A DNA stretch of 64,000 nucleotides from Stropharia rugosoannulata (Eukaryota > Basidiomycota > Agaricomycetes > Agaricales > Strophariaceae), in the NCBI GenBank assembly GCA_028532985.1, contig JANCIK010000009.1, positions 1,736,001 through 1,800,000 on the forward strand, in the 5' to 3' direction. The notes under the pieces were generated by a model. It was given only the letters and a program-made list of their open reading frames with translations. It was not told where the DNA came from and did not search any database. Below are positions 51,217 to 63,900 of this stretch, piece after piece (the stretch's first letter is position 1; each line of letters begins with the position of its first letter). Position numbers and translations under genes: made by a program.

Positions 51217-52613
51217 ATGGACTCTGCCTGGTGTCCCGTCTGCGACAAGCAGATACAACCAAAGCGCATCACTACATCTGTCCCCATCCCGCCCCCACCC
51301 CCGCCCTCTTCCCCCCGCCGCAAGGGCGCTCCCCGCAAGGCCGGCCTCGTCAACGGTACTGGCCGCCTCCGCCACAACGGCACAATCAAGCCCGCCGTCG
51401 CCACTAAGGAGCGCACAGTCATCGACCAGGGCCCAACCCCCCTCTACTGCTCAGAGCAGTGCCAGGCTCAAGACCTCGCCCGCTCATCGCCCCCCCGCCC
51501 CCTCACCAAGGCCGCCTCAGACTCCGCCGCCTACGCGCCACCCGCCCTCAGGCCCCCAAAGGCCTCGCCAGTTACCGCCATGGACAAGATGGCACAGATG
51601 TACGGCTGGGATCTCCCAGACGTCGTCGTCTACGACGAGCCCACAGACTACGAGCCCCTCCCCTTCAACAGCGGCATCATGATGGCCGGTCGTCTCCTCG
51701 ACGCCCTCGCACCACCACCCGCAAAGCCACAGGTCGGCCGTTATCGCGAGCCCCAGCAGCCCCGCAAACCTATCCCCGGTTGGAATGACGGCAGCAACGC
51801 ATGGCGTGAGGCTCTCTACAGCACATCGTCCCTGGACCAGGACAGTCCGTTCCGAGAGACCGCCGCCAGAGCTTTGGGCACCCCCTGTTCGCCACCTCGC
51901 CGCGTGCCCCGCGTCTCCCGTCCGTCCCTGTCCGCCACCATTGCATCCGAAGAACAGTCCGCCTCAGCCGCAGAGGCCCTCCTCTCCAGCTTCTCGGAAA
52001 AGTTCGCAAAGCGCTCCGAGTCGCGCTCTTCCCTTTACTACGGCAGCCCCAGCCTCGCCACTTCGCCTGTCGCGTCCTCCGCCGCCTCCACCCACTCCCT
52101 CCCCCTGCCCACCCCAAAGCACCGCTCGCTCGTCCCCAGCTCAGTCGAGGGCAAGCTCCTTGTGCCCAACGTAAAGATGCGCGTCCACGCAGGCAGCAGC
52201 GCGTCCCTCTCGAGCAACTGGGGTGGCCTCGGCACCTCTTCCAGCCACTCAAAGAGGAGCACAAGCATCCGCAGCCCGCTCAGCATAACCAGCGATAGCG
52301 ACGAGGATACCGAGACTGCCGACACTGGGTTGTCGCGCAGGCGTGATGTCAAGAAGAGGTCCACATCCGAGAACAGTAAGTTCTACAGATTTCATCATAG
52401 CACAGCTGCTTATTTTCTTATCCAGCTCGCTCGTGGTCCTACGATCATGTCAAGACTTACGACATCATGCCCATGGTCCCCAAAAAGGTCAAGAAGATCG
52501 AGACCCGCATCGTCGACGGAGAGGAGCGCCAAGTTGAAGTCGAGGTCGAGGAGTATCCCGAATGCAAGCGTTTGTTCTTGTTCCCTCCGTCGCAGCGCAT
52601 ATCCGTTCCTTGA
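51217..52613 (+). CDS. ECL1/life-span-regulatory-factor type zinc protein
   Basis: Two exons, 51217-52375 and 52426-52613, give 448 residues. The start MDSAWCPVCDKQIQPKRITT together with PTPLYCSEQCQAQDLA forms a C-x2-C ... C-x3-C zinc-binding pattern as in the fission yeast Ecl1 family, small regulators linked to chronological lifespan and nutrient or metal stress. The rest is long, Ser/Pro-rich and disordered (SSFSEKFAKRSESRSSLYYG, LSITSDSDEDTETADTG). The second exon carries a conserved-looking end: TRSWSYDHVKTYDIMPMVPK, then basic and acidic residues and YPECKRLFLFPPSQRISVP. The frame is open upstream to 51109, but 51217 is preferred because the zinc motif starts there, as in the family. 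Molecular function is not known beyond the family label. Codon use is strongly biased to C at third positions, unlike genes in the left part. Confidence 0.82.
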
Positions 52614-53650
52614 ACATTCCTCTCGCATTCTCATCAATTGCATAGTCTGCCGCATTTGCATTTCACTGGGATTTTCTTCTCTGGACTTACTTGCATCATC
52701 ATTTCTCTCTGTCTCTTGCTATCTCCATCCGCTTTCCGCTTTGCACCTCGAATTGTTTTGTTGTCATTTATTCTATACCACGGCTAGCATTGGCCGACAC
52801 CCATACCGCGCCCGGACGAGACGAACTCGCTTTCCGTTCCTCACGATCTGCAACGATTATCTAACATTTATCACTCAGGATAAATGCCACCCCAGTACTC
52901 ACGCATTGCACACCATACCACCTTCATACCATACCACGCATCGACGATACCCCGCCGTTTATGATTATCGTTATCACCTCTTTCCTCATCCCTAATCCCT
53001 TCCCCCGCTGATTATCGGGTCATCGCTCCCAATCGATCGCCTACCCGTGGTCAGCTGTTCATACCCGTGATTCCAATATCACCTCCCGTTCGTCCTCGTT
53101 CCGTCGCCGTCTTGGGCATAGCAGGATATCACAAATCCGCATCTGTCGCGCCGCCTAGTCGCTTGTATCATCATCGTCATCAGCATCATCAGCATTTCAG
53201 CGATTGTCACATCACATTTTCTCTCGGGTTTTTCTTCTTCTTTTACTTCTTACGGTGTACTTTTATTTGATATTATCATCATGCGAATACCACCGCCGTC
53301 TCGCGCTGTACATACCCTGTCATACCAAAATTTACCCATACGAACCGGCTCGTTTCGCGTTGTACCTAATTCCCCCCGCCTTTATACTTCTATGTGTCTG
53401 TTTACTTTTATTTTTACTTTGTCCTTCAGTTATTTCCTGGGCTTGAGTTGGCGGTTGTGCCCGCCGTGTTTCGATTGGAGCCTTCCTTGCGGTTGGTTAC
53501 TTACTTGCTTTATTATTGGTATTTTACAACATACTACTTGGGACCTCTCTGTACATTCAGCACTCAATCAATTCCTCATTGAAAGGCATTATCTTTCCGT
53601 GTGACATCCATCTATCCTGCCTTGTGCTCTTACCGGTGTGAATTATTGGG
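52614..53650. other. Pyrimidine-rich region downstream of ECL1-type gene (probable long 3' UTR)
   Basis: The plus strand is rich in T and C for about 1 kb (TTTTTCTTCTTCTTTTACTTC near 53227-53247). Open frames here translate to hydrophobic, Leu/Phe/Ser-rich peptides as a result of composition and are not taken as genes. A long 3' UTR is a reasonable reading but is not proven. Confidence 0.4.
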
Positions 53651-54699
53651 AATAAGAACGCGGAGATTAATTGATGCTCTGCAATGTTATTGCTATTGCT
53701 ATTGAATTGAACGTGGGTTGGATTGAATGGGCTGGCACGAAAGGAGGGATGAATGAAAATTGAATGAATGAATGAATGGAGGGACGGTGCGTGCGCTGCT
53801 GTGACTGGCATATGCGGGGTAAGTACTGACACGGCCCACCGTGGCACCCCAGTGGTGCATGCAACTGCCTGTCGACCCGGTCGATCACAATTGCGTGTAG
53901 CGTTGACAATGACAGGTCATGGTCATAATAAAAGCCCTTTTTCGATGATGATGATGATGATAATAACGAGTGTGTTTTCTTTGTCCTGAAACTTGAATGA
54001 AGGGCCCCTCTTCTTCATCGTTGCGGCGCATTTTGCATTTGCGTGGATCGCGTGCATGATTCGAAAGGCCGGGCGGGTCTCCTGCCTGCGGCCTCCTGCG
54101 GCTCGCAGCTTGTGATTTCGACGTGGAGCAGTGCGCGGTTAGACCCTTCCGCGCAACTTCCGCGCAGGGACGATTACAATGCATGAGACGGGACGATTGT
54201 AATGCATGATCAACATTGTGAAGCACCATAATAATACGCCTGCATGTGCCACTCCACAACCCCAGTTCCACCCCCCACGGCGGCGGCAGCCTGGTCAATG
54301 AATTAATCGCGGAGGGTGAGCGAGCGAGAGTGCAATTCGGGAATTATGGTCAGGCGTTATGGTAAGGCAGCTCCATTGAGATGATACTGTGAGTATCTAA
54401 GATGTCAATATCAGTTGTAAGACTAGCTTTTTTCATTTTTCGTTTTTCGGTTTTTCATTTCGAGTAAGTACGTTGGGTTAACTTGCTAAGTATACATACT
54501 ACTTCATTACAGAATCATACTTGGGCACCGGGCACGTAAAGTGCCTTTTATGACCTGACCGCCTGACATGGACAGGTGCGTTATGATTATTATATTATAT
54601 TATAAATGTGGCTTGCTTGCTAGTACGCATATGATTACTATGAGGATAATTGAAGCAGCTTGATGGGCACTACGCATGCGACTTGACTTGGGACGTCCA

Positions 54700-54714
54700 C
54701 CCCCCCCCCCCCCC
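54700..54714. repeat. Mononucleotide C15 run
   Basis: Fifteen consecutive C bases on the plus strand. Its length in an assembly may be inexact because such runs are error-prone in sequencing. Confidence 0.9.
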
Positions 54715-55073
54715 TGTGCGTAGTAAGATTACGCTACGCCATCGGCCGGCGATTGATTATTTTTGCTGCAGTGTGCTGGCTGCGATTATCACGTTTGGAT
54801 GGTCTGGGCTCGAATCGCATTGTGTTGCGTGCTTCATCCTGCCAGGGACGCAGCGGCCATGCAGCCACTGGCCAGGTGTAATACCGCACACCGGCCGTCC
54901 GCGTCAAGACCCGTGCGCGGTGCACAGTATCAGTGTGCATCAGCATGACGCATCGCATCGCGTGCATGCAGGCTGGTGTTGTCTTTTAAAAATAAGTCCG
55001 AGCGAAAAAGCCCTTGCTTGCGAAGACCCGGAAGGCGGACGGATGGAGATAGACGCCGGTCGCCTGCCTGCCT

Positions 55074-55104
55074 GTTCGCAGATGTTCGCAGATGTTCGCA
55101 GATG
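55074..55104. repeat. 10-bp tandem repeat, about 3 copies
   Basis: The unit GTTCGCAGAT occurs three times in perfect tandem, followed by one further G. Confidence 0.9.
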
Positions 55105-57900
55105 AACTCGCATTAATACGTGTGTTCGGGGAGGGTACAGTATACTTAAGTTATACTTGGCCTGTCGTACCCCGCGCAGCGGTACGCGGTTGCATGTGCG
55201 TCTGTCTGTATATCCGACGACGTACATACTGTACCATATACTGCATACTACGTCCTGACATCCCCATCGCACCGTCGTACCGTCGCACGGTACCACCGGC
55301 GTACCGAGGGGCCCATGATAATATTAATGATATGCTCAATGCTCGTGAGCCCGCCGCCCATCTCACTTTGCATTTCACCTGCGTCGGCCGGCCGCGGGCG
55401 ACTGCCCACTGCCCAGCTGGGTTAGGGCGGCACTTGTAATTATTCCTGCAGCAGCGTGGGGTGGCATGTAGCATGATTATGTACAGCTGAGTGGACGGCG
55501 GACCGACGCGGCGTTTCTCGAATCTCGAGGCGTTATTATTTTATTCAAGTTGCGTGGGGTATGGGGCGCCAGTCTGGGGCGGGCAAGTACAAACTGCTAA
55601 GGGGCGTGGGCGAGGGTTGGGTGACAGCATATGGTCCCTTGCATGTTCGCACCGCGTTTAGGTAAAGTGCGGGCTGGGCAGCCGGGCTTGGGGTAAGTTA
55701 AATGCTTAATGTGCGCGCATTAGAGTTAGTGTGCGCTTACTGCGTTTACCTATGTACTTACTTTACATACTCACTTGTTTATGTATGTCGTGGCGGTGGA
55801 CGTGTTGGGCGCGCGGCGGCGAACGGCCGCGCCCGTACTAGCTAATCCGGGTGTGCGACGGTGTGCGTACGCACACAGTCTAATAAGTACTTACACTATT
55901 CCATAGCGTATACGCTGCTTGTATTTTGTAAATGAGGGTATACAATTGGCTCTTGCAGCGGGGGGTTCATAGGCGCCCTCGATCGAGCCGAGTCCGTACT
56001 CTGTGGGTCCAGGCGAGAGGAAACAAGCACAATCGCCGTCTCCGTCATTGCCACGCGCTATATGATGTAATGCTGCATGCTGCGTCCGCGCTTGCGAGAA
56101 ACAACTGCCAGCGGCAGACTGAGGCCTCCTGAGGCTGACCCGTTCTGAAGGCTGGAACATGCCGGCGCCCGCGCCTGCCCAGTGTCCACCGTGCGTGCGC
56201 GGTGTTAAGCCTCCGTACAGTGCGTCATAGACGCGTCGTGCGAAGGCCGTGCAGCCCCTGGCCGGGGAAAGGCGATAATGGATATTGCTACCTCGACCCG
56301 TGTCGCTACGCGTCCGCGCGCGTGTTTGTAGTATGTGCAGCAGCAAGTGACCGAGTATAGCAGCTAGGCAGAGCTGCGCTTGCAGTGCAGTAGAGTTCTT
56401 CTCGGACTTGGACGCGTGCCCGTCGGTGACTGGCTGAGGGAAACTCACCAGGCCGACGGGCGCACTGAGCTGGTGTGGGTGGCGGCGTATCTCCTTCGCG
56501 CATTGGGTGGCTGCTGATCAGCGTCGATGTCCGGATTGGGCAGGACGGATGCAGATAGACTCGATAGGCACGTATGTACGCGATATATGGGCGGCTTATG
56601 TGTATAAAAGCTCCAGCGCCAGGTCCCGCCTGGTCGGTGATTGGAGATGATTTATTATTGATAACGCGTGCAGATACGTGCGCGCGGCGGCGCTCACAAG
56701 TCAGTATCTCTGCAGTCTCCACGGCCTACGGGCCCGTTAGTATGTAACTCCTTCCTACAAAAACCCGCAGTTGATGACCGCGTTGCAACAAATTCGGAAA
56801 CATTCTGGTCGATGAGTAACAACTCGACTACGCACGTTTCACGATTTGGGTACCGCGAGCGCGCGGTAGCCCGTCAGCTGTAGGATATGCGACGTACGCC
56901 ACTGCCCCGCCGCTTCGCATGCTCTCTCTTTGGGGGCGATTTAGAATTTCAGACTCTGGGCTACCTGCTGCGCTCGCGCGCGAAGACTCTGAGTAGATAA
57001 AGTCAGACAGCAGCTTTCTTGTTTACGACGTAACGTGCGTAAATGTTCGGACTCTCCGGGCCCAGGACATCCGGTCAGTGTACAGCTGCCAAAACACTGT
57101 GCGTCCAGTGCGTCCTCTGCTATTTGCATGTAGAGTACATAGAACCGTACAAGTACACTGGTTGCTCGAAACAGGGTCTTCATAACATATATTGTGGTTC
57201 CTTGGTTTCGTTGTAGAGGTGGCGCTAGGAGACGATGTCCCTCAATATTCCTCAGTAACATACATAACCAAGGAATAAAGATAACAAGATAAAAACTAAA
57301 GGCAAGTAACCCCCCCGCCCCTGCCCGCCGCCGCTTATCACTCGGAGCAGACGCACGGCATGTCCGCAGGTGCTTCATGGCGCTCTGCAGTGCAGACACG
57401 CTCGCCGGCCGTAGGCACGACTTTGAGAAGCATCAGTCAGCGAAGAGCCCACAACCCGCGACTGGCGCAATGGTGCGTTGGCGCCGTGCTTATTATGTAC
57501 GTACTGATATTTCCTGATCAGGCAGGCATCCCCGGTGCACGCCCTGCGCTAGTAACCCCTCGCGGCGGAATCGCCGTGCAGGGTACAGACCCTGCAAGAT
57601 GCCTCGTCATCGTTTTTCCGCCGCGCGCTGCGTGGCGGCGGGATTTCCCCACGCACCCTTTGGAAGAGCTTCGGAGCGCGGTGCGGTGATGCGTAGTGAG
57701 GTGCAGGCAAACGGCGCATGTACGGAAACAGGCGGAAGGCCTGTGAAGTTCTGTCCGTATCGCCGAACACGCGCGCCGCGCGGTGGCAGGTGCGCAGGTC
57801 ACCAGTACGCTTGCGTGTGCGTAATACTAGGTAATACTCCGAGCGATGGACCATGATAGGAGGCCTTAGGGTGTACCCGGCAGATAAGCAGATGACTGCA

Positions 57901-60900
57901 TTACGCTCGAAAGGCTCCTATGAGCCATCTGGAGCCTGTATACTATTTATTAATCGCCCCGGATGCTGCATGGATATATGAAGGGAAACGAGCGCCTTTT
58001 GCGGAAACCGCCACACGTATATTGACACGGATAAATGGGATATTCTGGTACGTATTTTGAGGGCTGTAGTGAGTGGGGTGCTCGCGGAGTTGAATTGCTG
58101 AAAGACGTTGATCGGAGTCCGATGAGGGTTTGTCCTATGAGAGTCATGACGAGTAGAATTGTCCAAGGACTCCCCGACTCTCTGGCCCCAAGGCAGAATC
58201 GTACTGACTTCTTGGTACTCAGACGCTCTGTCGGCGCAACGGGTACAGGGGCGATCAAATAATAGATTAAGTTGAGCCTTCGGAGGCCCAAGTCCTATGC
58301 TGTCCTACTATATTCAACTGCATTGCGTCTTCCATGTTGACAGGCACTGGGATACACGGAGGAATGCGAGTTTGTGTGACTAATCAACCGGGAATGGGTT
58401 AGAAACATGTTACAGCGATGCCTGTTTCGAACATACCGGATGTTGTCAGAATGATCATGGGCTTGTAAGTACTAGATTCTCATGGGTTGAATATTTAGTG
58501 ATAGAAATCTGACTGTAGTGAGGTGTTCTGCACGGCTCGTTCATGAAAAGTTAAATTAGTATTGAGTTAATGGTGGGATGCCATATGATATAAATGATGA
58601 GTGAACTACTCTAAGTTTCTGTAATAGGCTATAATATCATCAGACCATGAATGTATGTACTCGTCAAACTGGAAAGTTCATGGAACCATGCTTAAACTTT
58701 CCCGCCAAAGATTCAGAAGGTGTAATCTGTCAAAAAACCAGAGCCATCAAGATAGCTTTGAGCCCTCGTTTAATAATACGCTCGTATGTTAAAGTACTTA
58801 AGAGTCACTCTACCACGAATATGCAGAGAGCGTCCATTCTAGGGTTCTCACTACGGCGACTATTGTCAGATTGAAGAGTCCCCTTTTCTTGTGATTGTTG
58901 TATCAACAAAAGATATTGAGCTTTATGCAGGGTGAGAATTCAAGAGCACCCCTGCCGGAAGCGGAAAAGCCTCGGATTTTCTTCTCAGATGTCCTGTAAT
59001 AGGCTGTAGACAATTGATAGAATGAAATGAACGGTTATATGCAACACCGAAGGGCAATGTAAAATTCCATAGAAAAATCAACAATTAGGCCAATGGGGTG
59101 GTCTTACTTACGGTGTGCGGGGACCATACAGCAAGCGAACTGCCGGCGCTGGAGCTGGGGTAGACTTTCCTTTTCGCGTAAGTCGTTGGGCGGCGCCCCG
59201 CCACGCGACACCCCGTAGTGATTGCCGTAAGTACCTTAAAAGGTATTGACATTCCCCGCATTTCAAACCCAGCCAGGTCCCCGTCTCCGCCGCCGTGCCG
59301 AATATTGCGGACTTTAAAAACAAAAAAGTCTCACGCCGACAACACGTCGCGTTCACATGTTTTTTTTTTCAGCGCTGTTGATTCTGGACGACTTCAACGG
59401 CGACGCGAGCTCACCGATATCATACGTATCATAATGACGTCCACTGTCCGTTCAACTCCACCATTCGTTCATCCCGATTTCACAAGCTCGACCCAGACTC
59501 GGCGTCATATCTAGGTCATCAGTGAATACCTCATGAGCCTAAGTATAACGGAACGACTATCTAGAGTTAATCCTTGACCGCTTGCATATCACCTACCCGC
59601 GAAGTCCTCGGTCTATCAGTGACGTTCTAGTCGGGGTCGATTCTGTCCTGACAACGGACTCCTATACACATCTACCAGCTACCACTGATGCAGCGCAACT
59701 GTATATTAACGTCCAACTGCTCATTAAATGTCTCAGAAGCCGGGATAGCGTCCCCGGGTCCAAATTTGGGCAACACCTGCTCCATGGGCAGGGCAATTAA
59801 TCCTGCTTCTTTACCCCACATTCCTGTGCTGATTGTACGACTCTTACTGACGCCACTAAACCCATAAAACGTTAATCTTGCGTTTAAACAATGACACCGC
59901 AAAACAATCAAACCATATTTGTTGCGAATCGAATCGGATATGTGGCTCATGCATGTTCCCTTACTGATCTCTGTAATATCGACCTCCGTTGTGGCTCTGA
60001 TGAGACGCGATTGCCCCCAACTGGTCGCCCATTCACTGTGAAACGTGTCGTCGTAAATGAACTGAGGTTCTCGGAAATTAAAGCTCGACCTCCCCACCAC
60101 GGCTGCAACGTGTATGATCTGCAGTCACCTGGCGTAAACGCGTGTTCTACTATAATCAGCAAGCTTGGACGCTGAAAGGCTGCTTTTGTTCACTGTTGCT
60201 TTCCAATACAAAGACGGCCAACCCTGTTTGTTCTTGCAACAACAAAACAACGCGTGTATTCATTGCTGCTTCATGCCGTTTTGAAAGGCGTAACAACTCA
60301 ATGACAAGTGAATCATGCATATCAATTCATACGGGCCACCAGATGTGACGATGGCTGAACAGGGCATGCGCGGTCTACTGAGGGTACTTTGGTTTCCTCC
60401 ATTCTGGCCCAGAGACCCCCCTGCGCCTTGATGAAAGGCAAGCCCTGGTGAGTAATACACTTACTCTTTTATGGTCTTTCTTGGTTGCTTATGGATGATT
60501 AGCACCATGCATACATCCCAAGCCCCTCCAGTGACGTTGGGAGGTGACCATATCGCGTTAAGAATGCGTTTGTAATCAGTGCCCTTGATTTTAGGCTCCT
60601 TCGGAGGCATTCGCGTGGACACATAGAGCCCGATATGTCCTTCCCATTAACTTTTGTGGTATGCAAAATACCATCACTGATTTGTGACGAGAAGACTAAA
60701 GCACACGATTAGGAGCGCTCACCATAGACCTATCAAGTGCAGCTGAAGGCGGCTTTCCATGTCCGATGAGGGCTTGAGGAATGATCACTTCGTACAATCG
60801 CTAAATTCGCTCCCACTACGCTCAGACATACCGATAGGCGTCACACGGTATCCCGACAATTCGATTATAAACAGAGAGAACTGGACTCAGATACTTATGC

Positions 60901-63900
60901 AATATAGTACGTCTACATAGTACAGTACATGCATACTGTAATACGCATGATGGAGTACTAATAACGACTCATTCCGCTGACTCGTCCCATGCATGTCAGT
61001 GTGTAGCAAATGTGTAGGCAACCATTGAATTTCCAAGTCCTTTAGGACGTCGGGTTTATGCGAGCGAGCTGCTCATGAGCACTGAAGGATTCGGTCCGCG
61101 ATCACCATCGCAAGAAGCCACGCCCACAGTGGACATGCCGCTGAGACTGCAGGGTCGGACGCTGACTCTAAGTTTAAGTAGGTTATATAATTATAAGTCT
61201 GTCGGCCGCTTCGTTGACGTACTCTACAAATATAGCTTACTGAATAATCCGTTTACGCAAAGAATGGTGAAATTTCAGGTTCGCCGACACTGGCAGAATA
61301 GAAGAGAAATGCCAGCGGCCGACGAAGCCTTGTCTTTACGTGAATCGTCCGCATTTTCTAATGACGCGCGCACTTCGGTATTGAATTACACTGCGCAACT
61401 CTTTCACCGCACTGTTTTTCAGTAAATGCTTCAAAGTATTATCTTTCATGTGAATGAGTACAGCGGCGCTACGTCTTGCAAGACATGTTACACCACATTG
61501 GACATCTTGAATAAGTATACTTGTCTTTGCGCAATGTGAAGCGCGTCGCGTCCAGAGAATCGCCATCGGACCGACTTCCGACAATTGTCAATGAACGGCC
61601 GCCTTGACGGTGGCGGAAGATGCCATGGCTTTGGGTCTTTATTCCCCAAATCAGTTTAAATATTCTTGCAGGATTGGACGAACTTTTGTATATTTCACCT
61701 TTCATCTACGTATCCATACAGTCAGCATCTAAGTAGACTTGCCTCTATTTGAGTCTTGATTTGCTCAGGATATACATTCAGTGTGAAATTGGTTAATTCT
61801 GTTTATCTCTGTCATTTCCACCGTCATGAGCAATACTTACTGTGGACCTGTCTACGCTGTAACCATTTTGGATTTGAGGTCTTCTATGTCGCGCTGGAGT
61901 GTACAATGGGTGTCACTTGAACATTACTTACCTGGCATCTCAAAACTCAGGCTCGCAGATAAGGCTAATTACAGAACGTCTACATTTACTGGTCTCCACA
62001 ACTCTGACAATGGGACCGCGGAACTGATGGCAGTATACTGTGCGCCGTCACTGAAATCGTTATTTGCGATACTTATGCGATGCTGTCGGACGTATTTTTA
62101 CCTTCGCATTTGCGTCGACTGTGCAGAACCAGAGTCTTCCTCTCACGTCGTAGTATATTCGTGCGCTGACGCCGTATGAATCGGTGCCCGTATGCATAGC
62201 CTTTTACTTGCCCGTCGCAAAGACTTCTACCCGAGCAATTAGCAATAAATGTCATTTCATGATGACCGCGAATTTCACTACGCTCCATATGCCGAATATG
62301 GCGTTTCGGTAAGAATTTGCTTAATTCGATACGAGCCCCGACCTTCTTTGAGGCGGGGGTTGATTGTCTTGTATATACTGGTATAAAATCGAACAGAGAA
62401 CGATTAAATGTACTCTAATATAATTTACTCCTTCGAAGCGTCTTATCCACGTCGTCGTATATCACTCAATATTACCCCAGACCCCAGATAGATGCTAAAT
62501 ATATTAAACTTCAAACTTCAAAGTGCTGTCTTATTTTGGTCGGTCTTAACGGCTGACTACGACGACAGGCTATAATTACACTTGGTTAGTAATTGACTTA
62601 GTCGTGACATTGACTACTAGTCCTCAGTTATCGGAAATACTCAAGTAGTTAAGTTAACGAGGCGGTGTACATTCCTCTTTTACCTTCTATTACTCTACGT
62701 CATTAGATTAGTGCTTGCTGTAGAGTATGTTAAAGGACTTAGTGGTTATCTTTTAAGGCCGATCAACCGATGTCTACGAAGCTCTCGAAGAACAGGTCGG
62801 TTGTCAATGTCCTGCACAGCCTGGGGTCGAGTTGCTTCGGTGCGCTCTCTAGCAAGAATTCGGATACGATGATACCAAGTGAACTCTTATCATGTTCTGG
62901 CTTCCAGACGATTGAAGGTAGTAGTTATTGTTGACTGACGGTGGAACTCTGGGCGACGCTGTATACAGAGTTTTATACCGATCAGTTGCAGCGAACAATT
63001 GCTATCTCTGTTATACAATTACCTTAAATTGAGTAAAATTGAACATAGCTCGCAACGCTTATCGTAGGACGGCGCCTATGCAAGATAGAGTCAGTGATAC
63101 GTCTACCGGCGGCTAGGAAATGTCTATTCAGCAGCACCTCCTTCGCTTGGCTTTCACATAACTTATAAGCTAACCATTTCTGCATGATACCCCCCACCCG
63201 AACTTTATTTGTAAACCCAGATATTCATTTTTGATATATTGCCGCCGTATATTGTTTTCAACAACTCGCCTTCTTTTCCTTGGCCGATACCCCACACTTG
63301 CTGACATTTCCCATAGAGGCTAACGTCGGGAAGGGCAGAAGCAGGGTCTATTTATGGGGAAAACAACCGATTATGCTCTCGTCTTCCTAAGATACGGCAA
63401 CTTCTACGAGAGGTAGTGTTGACATGGCCTTCGAGAACACTGGCAGCACGAGCATTTCTTCTCAACAGTTACTTAATTGAAGAGCAGGCTTCGGCGTAGT
63501 GCAGAGACGACCTAAAGTTTGTTCGATATGCACGATTGGCCCTATGCCGAGATCAACCCCAATCCGCATTTGGGCAATGATCTGCTATATCCGGCAAGCT
63601 TGGATATAACACTTCCGAATTCAAGGAATACGAATTGCCACTCCACGCAGCTCTACCAATAAATTGAAAAGACACATATAATTCGTAGGCTATAGCCTCC
63701 ATGCTCGGTCTTCGCCGATGTTTGAGTTGTAGAGATATTTTAAAGGCCTTCATATGGTACACGAATAGAATTTGAAGCGGTGAGAACGCGCGTGGCCGAC
63801 GATACTGTCTCAGGTCACAAGGCCATGGTACCGAGGTGCGGATGACCGGAGTCGTGTGGGATGTGGATAGTGTCCTTCGAGTCATTTGCTTTCCGATAGA

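Larger units (their letters stand above)
53651..57900. other. Gene-free region with simple repeats
   Basis: No recognised gene. It contains ATGA/GAATGAAT units near 53750-53780, a GAT microsatellite near 53945-53965, the C15 run and the 10-bp tandem repeat listed separately, and palindromes such as GTGTGCGTACGCACAC at about 55861-55876. A TATAAAAG word is at about 56602. Much of the interval is G+C- and CpG-rich. Overlapping open frames on both strands carry no known motif. Confidence 0.4.

Noticed and set aside
50719..51375. 218-residue minus-strand frame over the 5' end of the ECL1-type gene
   Set aside because: It is Ser/Pro/His/Arg-rich with no motif and overlaps a confident gene; it follows from G+C-rich codon structure.
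52665..53604. Hydrophobic plus-strand frames suggesting membrane proteins
   Set aside because: Several frames overlap in the same pyrimidine-rich stretch; hydrophobic translation is a by-product of T/C richness.
62770..62937. Basidiomycete mating-pheromone precursor (short ORF)
   Set aside because: The frame ends in SSYC with no CaaX box, and no STE3-type receptor is seen in the window.
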